Positions 1 through 5,401 of a DNA stretch of 6,952 nt are shown piece after piece. The notes beneath the pieces were generated by a model. It made no database searches and was not told the DNA's origin. It saw only the letters and a list, made by a program, of their open reading frames with translations. Position numbers and translations under genes: made by a program. The stretch's first letter is position 1. Every line of letters begins with the position of its first letter. This DNA is from a bacterium (GTDB lineage Bacteria; SZUA-182; SZUA-191; JAJRXT01): NCBI GenBank assembly GCA_024277605.1, contig JAJRUU010000101.1:1-6952 (forward strand), given 5' to 3'.

Positions 1-118
1 AGAAATATAGTCCATTTTTTCGATCATTTGAGGCGAATAGCGTGACTATTTAACGAAAATGACCGGGAAAATGGATATGTTTATCACTTGTCGCAGTAGA
101 ATCATCCAAAGTCCGACA
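1..118. mobile_element. Possible terminal region of an insertion sequence (IS21-like guess)
   Basis: Read on the - strand from 118 leftwards, the sequence opens with TGTCGGAC and then shows repeated TCATTT- and CCATTTT-type blocks. That pattern resembles the multiple terminal repeats inside IS21-family ends. The short inverted match TGTCG (89-93) / CGACA (114-118) lies at the proposed tip. No transposase is visible, because the element body would lie left of the window, and no target duplication can be tested. This is an inference from general resemblance and competes with the structured-RNA reading of the same bases. Confidence 0.22.
11..75 (+). repeat. 19-bp imperfect inverted repeat (11-29 / 57-75) forming a long hairpin
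   Basis: Bases 11-29 match the reverse complement of 57-75 at 16 of 19 positions. Two of the three mismatches become G-U pairs in + strand RNA (19 with 67, 20 with 66). The 27-base interior contains a second small stem, 36-40 with 46-50 (AATAG/CTATT). This could be an RNA hairpin or paired protein-binding sites near a transposon end. Confidence 0.6.
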
Positions 119-149
119 GACTCCTAGGTTTGCAAGACACCCCTTGCGA

Positions 150-209
150 GATAAGGCTTATAAGCCAACGTCCTGAAGAAACAGGCTGTGCCTGCCCGAA
201 TTTTTCGGG
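150..209. repeat. Dispersed repeat, copy 1
   Basis: Bases 150-173 match 4365-4388 at 20 of 24 positions, sharing the block AGCCAACGTCC. Both copies are followed on the same side by the identical 15-base hairpin CCCGAATTTTTCGGG (195-209 here, 4476-4490 in copy 2). The distance between block and hairpin is 21 bases here and 87 in copy 2, so one copy carries an insertion or deletion. This copy contains a perfect palindrome at 155-166 that copy 2 lacks. Confidence 0.45.
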
Positions 210-239
210 TTAGGCTTACTGATTATTTTTATTTTTTTT
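190..239 (+). terminator. Intrinsic terminator upstream of speD
   Basis: The stem is GCCT (190-193) with AGGC (212-215) and CCCGAA (195-200) with TTCGGG (204-209), closed by a 3-base loop. A T-rich run follows to 239. It would end a transcript entering from the left. CAGGC (182-186) can alternatively pair with GCCTG (190-194), which would steal the outer terminator arm, so an attenuator-like switch is possible. Confidence 0.65.
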
Positions 240-257
240 GCTAAATTAAAAAAAACC

Positions 258-286
258 TTGCTTTACATAGAAACTTCGTTTAGAAT
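258..286 (+). promoter_or_regulatory. Candidate housekeeping promoter for speD
   Basis: A TTGCTT -35 hexamer (258-263) is followed after 17 bases by a TAGAAT -10 hexamer (281-286, 5 of 6 to consensus). The promoter lies just after the terminator and about 65 bases before the speD start. The -35 is weak (3 of 6). It would drive speD and probably the genes behind it. Confidence 0.45.
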
Positions 287-350
287 GCGTCCACATAAGT
301 TTTCAGGGGGTGGTTTATCCAGATTTTTTTAATCTAAGGAGGGTCAAGAT

Positions 351-779
351 ATGACCGGTTTTGGACAACATCTAATGGTTGATGGTTATGGGGGTAATCA
401 AAACCATTTACAGGATATCGGTTTAATTTATAATTTCCTGGATGAATGTCCTAAACGGATCAATATGACCAAGATCATGCCGCCTTATGTGTTTAGATAT
501 GAAGGCGTTAAACCGGAGGATTGGGGGGTTTCGGGCTTTGTTTTGATTGCCGAAAGCCATATCAGCATCCATACCTTTCCGGAAAAGGAGTATTTGAGCC
601 TGGATGTCTTCTCTTGTAAAAAGTTTGATGTCAAGGCTACGATTTCATATTTAAAAAGCATTTTTTTGGTTGAGAGATTTGAAGAAACTATCCTGGATAG
701 AGGCGCTGATTTCCCCCGACACCTTAAACTGGCCAGAAATATTGTGAAGCAGGATAGACTAAAAATAATTGGAGAATAA
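351..779 (+). CDS. speD: S-adenosylmethionine decarboxylase proenzyme
   Basis: The product decarboxylates S-adenosylmethionine to supply the aminopropyl donor for spermidine-type polyamines in the cytoplasm. At 142 residues it fits the small bacterial/archaeal class, a little longer than the roughly 125-residue Bacillus and Thermotoga enzymes. The self-cleavage motif AESHISIHTFPE is intact. Cleavage is expected between Glu68 and Ser69, with Ser69 becoming the pyruvoyl cofactor. His74 and Cys89 (in DVFSCK) match the conserved processing and catalytic positions of the family. The ATG is preceded by a strong Shine-Dalgarno site, TAAGGAGGG (335-343), 7 bases upstream. It is the first gene of the apparent polyamine cluster, 112 bases ahead of the DHS-like gene. 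No speE is in the window, so the partner aminopropyltransferase must lie elsewhere. Confidence 0.95.
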   Translation: MTGFGQHLMVDGYGGNQNHLQDIGLIYNFLDECPKRINMTKIMPPYVFRYEGVKPEDWGVSGFVLIAESHISIHTFPEKEYLSLDVFSCKKFDVKATISYLKSIFLVERFEETILDRGADFPRHLKLARNIVKQDRLKIIGE

Positions 780-819
780 AAGAACAAGCATATGTTCTAT
801 TATTCATAAATAATTAAGC

Positions 820-855
820 ACAGGAAGGGCGGATACTAAAATCCGCCTTTCCTGT
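820..855 (+). terminator. Strong 15-bp hairpin between speD and the DHS-like gene, without a T tract
   Basis: Bases 820-834 pair with 841-855 over 15 bp, with one G-T pair and a 6-base loop (ACTAAA). The following bases are TTAAAGGAG, so there is no U-run and it is not a standard intrinsic terminator in the + direction. It may protect the speD message end, act as an attenuator or pause, or set the relative expression of the two genes. A weaker 6-bp stem (781-786/793-798) lies directly after the speD stop. Confidence 0.5.
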
Positions 856-891
856 TAAAGGAGTAGGAGTCAAACAAAAGGTGGTGCAAAT

Positions 892-1917
892 ATGTCAAAG
901 TACTTAAAAGTGCCAGTCAAACCTGTTTCAGTAAACCCTGAGCATAACGTAAGGGATTTGATGCGCGAGATGGGGCAAACCGCTTTTCAGGGTAAAAATC
1001 TGGCCCTTGCGGCCGACATTTGGGAGAAAATGTGTCACGGAAAGACATTTATCTTTCTGGGGCTGGCAGGCGCCATGATTCCGGCTGGTATGCGGCATAT
1101 TATCGTCCACTTAATCAAAAACCGCTGGATAGACTGTTTGGTTACCACCGGGGCTAATGTTTTTCACGATTGCCATGAAACCCTGGGCCGCTTCCACTGG
1201 CAGGGCAGCGCCCATGTTGATGACAATAAGTTATATAAGGAAGGCATTGACCGAATTTATGATGTTTTTGCCCGGGAAGCCTAATTTCTGGAAACCGATG
1301 GATTTATTACCCAATTTACCGCTGGGCTTAAAGATCGGGCGTATACCACCCGCGAGTATCTATATCTTCTGGGGTCAGAACTGTTGCGGCTTGGCTCAGA
1401 AGAGGGAATACTAACCACTGCCGCAAAGCATAAACTTCCAATTTACTGCCCAGCCATTAGCGACTCATCGATTGGGATAGCTGTGGCTGACGGGCGTTTT
1501 AAGGGACAAACCCAGATACAATTCGATGTGCTGCAGGATGTAATTGAGACGGCTAAGCTTTCCGCACTCACTCCTGAGACAGGGGTTATCTACATAGGCG
1601 GCGGAACCCCCAAGAATTTTATTCAGCAAACCGAGGTTTCAGCCGGTATTTTTGGATACAGTGTGAGCGGTCACCGTTACGCACTTAAGATTACCACTGA
1701 TGCGCACCATTGGGGGGGATTATCCGGTTGCACTTTCGAGGAGGCCCAATCATGGGGAAAGATTGCCAAGTCGGCTCTTAAAACTACCGTTTTCTGTGAT
1801 GCCACCATCGCTTTGCCCATAATTGCAAACAGTATCGAACAAAACGCTGGCCACGAAATAAAGCAGCGCCTGCGTCCCAGCTTTGAAATGGGACAAGATA
1901 TAAAAGCCACTTTTTAG
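892..1917 (+). pseudogene. Deoxyhypusine synthase-like protein, interrupted by an in-frame TAA
   Basis: Reading one frame through a single TAA at 1282-1284 gives a 341-codon protein of the deoxyhypusine synthase family. Members bind NAD and transfer the aminobutyl part of spermidine through a lysine imine. Bacterial homologues, which have no eIF5A substrate, are linked to polyamine metabolism (homospermidine-synthase-like). Family motifs run across the stop: TTGANVFHDCHETLG (about 85-100), IGGGTPKNF (about 235-243), HHWGGLSGCTF and SWGKI with the likely catalytic Lys290. The TAA falls at codon 131, within RIYDVFAREA-stop-FLETDGFI, where the alignment should simply continue. No frameshift accompanies it. 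No ATG or GTG for reinitiation appears in frame before the TTG at 1384. The ATG at 892 has a good AAGGTGG site (879-885). Either a recent nonsense mutation or a base error explains it. Readthrough is possible but unsupported. Confidence 0.85.
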
Positions 1918-1951
1918 GTAAGGTACCCGTAAGATTTGTTGAGCGTATACT

Positions 1952-2833
1952 ATGTGGAATAAAGAGTATTGGTTACCGCATAATTTTGCCGCCTTAGCAA
2001 GGGAATATTCGGATTTTGAAAACGCAAAAGCCGTTATCCTGCCTATACCATATGAACATACCACCAGTTATAAGAGCGGTACCAGAAATGGTCCGTCCGC
2101 CATCATTGCCGCCTCCCGGAATCTTGAACTCTATGATGCTGAACTAAAATGTGAGCCTTACCGGGCGGGAATCTGCACCCTGGACGAGCTGGAACCTGTA
2201 TCAGGTGAAGCCGGGCAAATGGAAGGGCGCATCGCCGAGGTAGCGGGCTGGCTGCTTGCGGAAGAAAAACTGCCGGTTGCCCTGGGTGGGGAGCATTCCT
2301 TGAGTCTGGGGCTGGTTACGGCCCTGGCTGCTAAGCATAACGGCTTGAGCGTACTCCAGCTTGATGCGCATGCTGACTTAAGAGACAGCTATCAGGGCAA
2401 TAAATACAGTCATGCCTGTACCATGCGGCGCATAGGCGAGCTTGCACCGATAGTTCCAGTGGGCATTCGCTCTTTATGTCGAAAAGAAGCTGAGTGGATC
2501 GAAAATAAAAAGCTGAAAATTTTCTGGGCACAAGATATAATGAATAAGCGCAAGTGGCACACAGAAGTGGTTGAGCGTTTATCCGATGAGGTATATATAA
2601 CTATAGATCTGGATGTGTTTGATCCGGGAATAATGCCGGCGGTAGGTACTCCTGAGCCGGGAGGTTTGGATTGGTATGCTGTGTTGCAATTACTTAAGCT
2701 GGTAGCCAGTGAAAAGAGAATTGTGGGCTTTGACGTAGTGGAGCTTTCGCCCCAGCCGGGGAATATTGCCCCTGATTTTATGGCTGCTAAGCTGGTGTAT
2801 AAACTACTGGGCTACATATTTAAGGCTAGATGA
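1952..2833 (+). CDS. speB: Agmatinase-family ureohydrolase (agmatine or aminopropylagmatine hydrolase)
   Basis: This is a binuclear-manganese ureohydrolase of the arginase/agmatinase family, 293 residues, close to the usual 290-310. The metal-binding motifs are all present: GGEHS with His115, DAHAD with Asp138, His140 and Asp142, and the DLDVFDP segment with Asp219 and Asp221. The substrate is probably agmatine, giving putrescine and urea. With speD next to it, N1-aminopropylagmatine, giving spermidine as described in Thermus thermophilus, is an equally reasonable substrate; the sequence alone does not decide. It lies 34 bases after the DHS-like gene and has only a weak ribosome-binding site, so its translation may depend on the upstream gene. 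If so, the premature stop upstream could reduce its expression. The next gene starts 3 bases after its stop. Confidence 0.92.
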   Translation: MWNKEYWLPHNFAALAREYSDFENAKAVILPIPYEHTTSYKSGTRNGPSAIIAASRNLELYDAELKCEPYRAGICTLDELEPVSGEAGQMEGRIAEVAGWLLAEEKLPVALGGEHSLSLGLVTALAAKHNGLSVLQLDAHADLRDSYQGNKYSHACTMRRIGELAPIVPVGIRSLCRKEAEWIENKKLKIFWAQDIMNKRKWHTEVVERLSDEVYITIDLDVFDPGIMPAVGTPEPGGLDWYAVLQLLKLVASEKRIVGFDVVELSPQPGNIAPDFMAAKLVYKLLGYIFKAR

Positions 2834-2836
2834 AAA

Positions 2837-3466
2837 ATGTCCATGGATACGTTAAATATAGTTATTGCCGGTTTTTTCCTGTTTAGCTTGCTGCTTATAA
2901 TAGCCGGTATTATTGTATGTGTTTTCCTGCCGAAACAGATGGGCGGAAAAATTAAGCTGGGCAAAAAGGAAGTATCTTCATTGCGGGTGGGATTGCCCTT
3001 GATTTTTATTGGTATCGCCATATTTTTATCGGTTTTAGAGCCGGCTTATGATCGTGAGCTGAGGGAGAAATACCTTGATAAGGCCAGATATTATCTATGG
3101 GCTGACAAGCGGTATATTATTTCCGGTGGCGTGAATAAAACCGACAGGATTGTGGTGGATGATGATTTACGGATCAGGTTAAACGACAATCAAATGGTTC
3201 TGAATGACATTGATAAAATTCGCTCAGATTACGACTGGGCCAAATATCGGGGGGAGCCGGTAATCTTTTTTACCGATGATCTTAAGTGGATCAGTGTGGC
3301 GGCCCGGGATGTTAAGTGTTGTACTTATTATTTAAGCCCGCTGTATCTGCACCGGCCGGACGGAACGGTAATGAAGCTGACCGATGGGGTAAAAGAAAAA
3401 AGGTATGAGCATCCCCCGGACAAGATACGCCTTTTCTTTAAAGAAGTCTTTGAGATAGTCCAATAA
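2837..3466 (+). CDS. Hypothetical protein with two N-terminal membrane helices
   Basis: I do not recognise the family. The 209-residue product has a hydrophobic helix at about 7-30, a short basic loop (GGKIKLGKKE), and a second helix at about 51-68. A soluble, mostly polar C-terminal domain of about 140 residues follows. With both helices crossing, N- and C-termini lie on the same side; the positively charged loop at 37-45 suggests the loop is cytoplasmic and both ends are outside. Adjacent cysteines occur near 154-155 (VKCCTYY). Start choice: the ATG at 2837 lies 3 bases after the agmatinase stop, and AAGG (2822-2825) inside the end of that gene could serve as its ribosome site. A second ATG lies at 2843. 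The tight spacing implies translational coupling to the polyamine genes, but no function can be inferred from that alone. Confidence 0.8.
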   Translation: MSMDTLNIVIAGFFLFSLLLIIAGIIVCVFLPKQMGGKIKLGKKEVSSLRVGLPLIFIGIAIFLSVLEPAYDRELREKYLDKARYYLWADKRYIISGGVNKTDRIVVDDDLRIRLNDNQMVLNDIDKIRSDYDWAKYRGEPVIFFTDDLKWISVAARDVKCCTYYLSPLYLHRPDGTVMKLTDGVKEKRYEHPPDKIRLFFKEVFEIVQ

Positions 3467-3585
3467 ATCGGCTATCTTGCTGAAAAAATGGGCCCTGCTC
3501 CTGGGCAAAATTTGCGTCCTTAAAAGTATTATTTAGCAACCCTCGAAATTGTTGCAGCTTCCAGAAACTAACAAAAGCCATCTAA
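3467..3585. other. Convergent intergenic stretch with a weak hairpin
   Basis: This lies between the + strand operon and the 3' end of the - strand lptE-like gene. A short G/C stem, GCCC (3492-3495) with GGGC (3503-3506), is flanked by an A-run on the left and AAAATTT on the right. It could act as a weak terminator in both directions. No coding potential was seen. Confidence 0.3.
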
Positions 3586-3651
3586 AAGGGGGCCTGTTCC
3601 CAAGGGGACCTGCCCCCAAAAGAGACCCTGTCCCCAAGGGACCCTGTCCCC
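3586..3651. repeat. Four tandem 16-18 bp G/C-block repeats next to the lptE stop codon
   Basis: The units are 3586-3601, 3602-3617, 3618-3635 and 3636-3651, with consensus close to AAGGGGRCCTGTYCCC. A partial unit (ATGTCCCT) runs into the stop codon of the - strand gene. Each unit is nearly self-complementary (GGGG...CCCC), so the array can fold into hairpins on either strand. A related single palindrome occurs at 5511-5526. This looks like a REP-type dispersed palindromic repeat sitting at gene 3' ends. Confidence 0.8.
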
Positions 3652-3659
3652 TATGTCCC

Positions 3660-4193
3660 TCACTCCCACAGACTGAGTAAATCGCGGGCCAGCTCATATA
3701 CAGCTACCTTTTGCGCCTTGAGTTCGGCGTCCTGGGTATCTGACACATCTTTACCTACTGAATATTCCGTCTTGGCGCTTAAGCTTTGTTTGCCCCAGAT
3801 TATCTGATTTTGCTTTACATCTTTTAATTCTATCTGGGCGGTAATATTCAGCCTGTATTCTCTCACCAGGAAATTCTTATCGAAGGTAAGCGCAGTATGT
3901 GGTTCATAGGAACTCACGCTGCCGTATAATATGGCATCCGCTTTATCCGTCGAGGTTATAGTCAGTTGCCCATAGCCTTGAATCCGCTCAATAACCGCCT
4001 CGGTGAGCACTTTTTCTATGTCCGGTTCTGAGGAATGATTTTGAAAGATGGGGACCGCAATGGTTTTTATATGGGGTGGAAGATTTAATCTGCCGGCCAG
4101 CCGATAACCACAACCAAAGGGTAATAACAGCAAGAATACGATAAGGGGCCTTCCCCATGGAATGCCGGGTTTGGTTCTGGGTGATATACTCAT
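3660..4193 (-). CDS. lptE: LptE-like lipopolysaccharide-assembly lipoprotein
   Basis: The 177-residue product has a basic N-terminus, a hydrophobic stretch at about 16-27, and a Cys28 followed by GYRLAG. This looks like a lipoprotein signal peptide, although PFGC is an unusual lipobox. After it come segments typical of the LptE family: IKTIAVPIFQNHSSEPDIEK, then LTEAVIERI, a predicted strand with ADAILYGSVSSY, and EYRLNITAQIELKD. LptE plugs the LptD barrel that delivers lipopolysaccharide to the outer membrane, so this gene argues for a diderm cell. The usual leuS/holA neighbours are absent. No Shine-Dalgarno site precedes the ATG. Instead a TATAAT lies 7-12 bases upstream, so the message may be leaderless. 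The stop codon abuts the tandem repeat array. Assignment is by pattern recognition; the family is divergent. Confidence 0.75.
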   Translation of the reverse strand: MSISPRTKPGIPWGRPLIVFLLLLPFGCGYRLAGRLNLPPHIKTIAVPIFQNHSSEPDIEKVLTEAVIERIQGYGQLTITSTDKADAILYGSVSSYEPHTALTFDKNFLVREYRLNITAQIELKDVKQNQIIWGKQSLSAKTEYSVGKDVSDTQDAELKAQKVAVYELARDLLSLWE

Positions 4194-4199
4194 ATGGCT

Positions 4200-4229
4200 A
4201 TTATATCTGTAAGGTTAATATAAGCGCAA
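4200..4229 (-). promoter_or_regulatory. Candidate promoter for lptE, placing the transcript start at or near the ATG
   Basis: On the - strand a perfect TATAAT (4200-4205) is preceded, after 18 bases, by TTGCGC (4224-4229; 3 of 6 to the -35 consensus). The predicted start of transcription falls within a base or two of the lptE ATG (4193), where no ribosome site exists. Confidence 0.35.
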
Positions 4230-4269
4230 AGTATTTTGCTTCGTGGATCAGGCAAACTCACATCAATAA

Positions 4270-4368
4270 TTACTCCAGGGTTACTTCCCCAGTATCCCAA
4301 TTAATTTTCATGTTCGGAAAATTATTTAGAAAACTCATGCCCAATAGCCGAACATTTCCGTTAAGATA
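4270..4368 (-). pseudogene. C-terminal remnant of a clan AA (retropepsin-like) aspartic protease
   Basis: On the - strand the last 32 or so codons of this frame read NGNVRLLGMSFL followed by NNFPNMKINWDTGEVTLE and a TAA. This matches the conserved end of the bacterial retropepsin-like aspartic proteases, where a LLGMSFL motif is followed by a closing hairpin ending in a G-x-L-T-L-type strand. The catalytic DTGA part, which should lie about 80-100 codons earlier, is missing. Upstream the frame runs instead into the dispersed repeat (4365-4490), giving an open frame up to 4542 with no protease character. The gene was probably truncated by insertion or deletion at about 4365. It lies 76 bases upstream of lptE in the same direction. 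Confidence 0.6.
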
Positions 4369-4490
4369 AGGTGCATGAGCCAACGTCCAACAAAACTTAG
4401 TTTGCCCGAGGCGGCTGATCAGGAAGCTGATAAATTTATACTTTTCAACTAAATGTCGATTTGCGCATAACAAGACCCGAATTTTTCGGG
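4365..4490. repeat. Dispersed repeat, copy 2
   Basis: Bases 4365-4388 match copy 1 (150-173) at 20 of 24 positions, and 4476-4490 is identical to the copy 1 hairpin at 195-209. Between them lie 87 bases, including a TGCCCGA block (4413-4419) that may correspond to the one at 193-199 in copy 1. The repeat abuts the broken protease gene on one side and ends 8 bases from the globin-sensor stop codon on the other. Confidence 0.45.
4476..4490 (-). terminator. Hairpin after the globin-sensor gene
   Basis: On the - strand a CCCGAA/TTCGGG stem with a 3-base loop begins 8 bases after the stop codon and is followed by TCTTGTT. The 6-bp stem with a broken T-run would be a modest intrinsic terminator. 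The same hairpin at 195-209 has a much better T tract on the opposite strand. Confidence 0.4.
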
Positions 4491-4498
4491 GTAGAACC

Positions 4499-5401
4499 TC
4501 ATCCATGCTTGCTTTCTGCCCAGGAGATAAGCCCGTACACAATACCCAATACTAATACAGTTCCCACCAGCACTATCTGCCGCTGGGAATCGCCATGCTC
4601 CAGCGTACCGATGAGTATATCGCGGATAACCGCCACCATCACCACTTCTACAAATATGTTTATCGAAAACTTGCCTTTTTTGAGGTGCTCGATCTCGGTA
4701 TCCATAAGCTCAATCATGACCCATAGCATAAGCAGGGTACCCATGATGTGCAGAATGCTGCGCTCCATATGCCCGTTTAACAGCTTCCAAATATCATGGC
4801 CGAAGAGACCGATTATACCTATCGAAATTCCCATCAGGGCCAGCACTAACACCAGGTTTAATCCATAACTAAAGCGCTCAGCCAGATGTATGAGCTTATT
4901 TTCCAGCTTACGGGAGAGAAAGACATTATTCAACTCCTCCTCGCGATAAGCGCTGGACATAATGTCCAGATTGATATCCAGTATTTTCTCCATTGAACTG
5001 GTCAGCTCTGTCCTTTCCCTGGGGTTTTCGAAATGTTTTTCCAGTATATCCAGGCAGAACTGGCGCACCAAATACGTGGAAGAGTTCATGTAGTGTGCGT
5101 TAAGCTTGATCTTTACATGGTAATAACCGATACGTTGGATATTTTGTAAGTAGCGATAGTCATATACGCCGTTGAATAAATCCATAAACCAGACAGCGAG
5201 GGTTTCCTTGCGCTTACGCAGGGTTTTCTCATCCGGCAGGAATTCGGCGGTTTCGGAAATCTCTAACAAGAAATTATAGAATTTATCCGCCAGTTTATCC
5301 TTATACTGCTCCATAATCGGCTGCAAGTTGCGCAGGTTCTGCGCATCGTTAGCGGTGAAATGATAATGCTGCTCAATCTGGGCTATGTTTTTCATACTCA
5401 T
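4499..5401 (-). CDS. Globin-coupled sensor with a C-terminal four-helix membrane domain (PsiE-like)
   Basis: Residues 1-155 or so form a protoglobin-type sensor globin. The motif RIGYYHVKIKLNAHYM (90-105) contains His95, the expected proximal heme ligand, as in globin-coupled sensors. A linker follows to about 175. Then come four hydrophobic helices (about 180-200, 213-233, 247-265 and 276-294) with a sequence such as FVEVVMVAVIRDILIG that resembles the PsiE (phosphate-starvation-inducible) membrane family. The architecture and 300-residue length match GsGCS of Geobacter sulfurreducens, whose globin is linked to a four-helix membrane domain and whose output is not established. It probably senses O2, NO or redox state at the membrane. 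The start at 5401 has AAGGAA (5411-5416) 9 bases upstream; the ATG at 5395 is an alternative. The stretch 58-75, roughly helix E, has no histidine. Confidence 0.85.
   Translation of the reverse strand: MSMKNIAQIEQHYHFTANDAQNLRNLQPIMEQYKDKLADKFYNFLLEISETAEFLPDEKTLRKRKETLAVWFMDLFNGVYDYRYLQNIQRIGYYHVKIKLNAHYMNSSTYLVRQFCLDILEKHFENPRERTELTSSMEKILDINLDIMSSAYREEELNNVFLSRKLENKLIHLAERFSYGLNLVLVLALMGISIGIIGLFGHDIWKLLNGHMERSILHIMGTLLMLWVMIELMDTEIEHLKKGKFSINIFVEVVMVAVIRDILIGTLEHGDSQRQIVLVGTVLVLGIVYGLISWAESKHG

Larger units (their letters stand above)
1..240 (+). other. Non-coding, structure-rich region upstream of speD (possible structured RNA or mobile-element edge)
   Basis: No convincing gene is present. 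On the + strand there is a succession of possible RNA hairpins: a long one at 11-75, a stem at 129-136/143-150, a perfect 12-bp palindrome at 155-166, a short stem at 172-175/182-185, and a terminator at 190-215 followed by a T-rich tract. Two non-Watson-Crick pairs in the first stem and two in the second are G-U when read as + strand RNA, but would be A-C mismatches on the - strand. This favours a + strand transcript. I could not match it to a riboswitch or ncRNA family I know. The alternative is the end of an insertion element (see 1-118). It is probably cut by the left window edge. Confidence 0.4.

Noticed and set aside
3..53. Short open frame at the left edge ending in TAA, possibly a gene tail
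   Set aside because: Only 16 codons, no recognisable motif, and it lies inside the inverted-repeat structure 11-75.
120..240. Known riboswitch (SAM, T-box, c-di-GMP, cobalamin) upstream of speD
   Set aside because: None of the conserved sequence blocks of these classes could be found, although structure is evident.
1157..1414. 85-codon open frame bridging the interruption of the DHS-like gene, which could suggest a frameshift
   Set aside because: The DHS motifs stay in one frame on both sides of the TAA; this other frame shows no family similarity.
3586..3651. CRISPR array
   Set aside because: Units are adjacent with no unique spacers and are themselves near-palindromes, so this is a tandem palindromic repeat.
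4270..4542. 90-codon open frame taken as one complete small protein
   Set aside because: Its C-terminal third looks like a protease tail and the rest overlaps repeat sequence and the end of the globin-sensor gene; no ribosome site supports the start at 4542.
4461..4868. 135-codon + strand open frame
   Set aside because: It is antisense to the clearly coding globin-sensor gene and has a low-complexity Ser/Ile/Thr composition.
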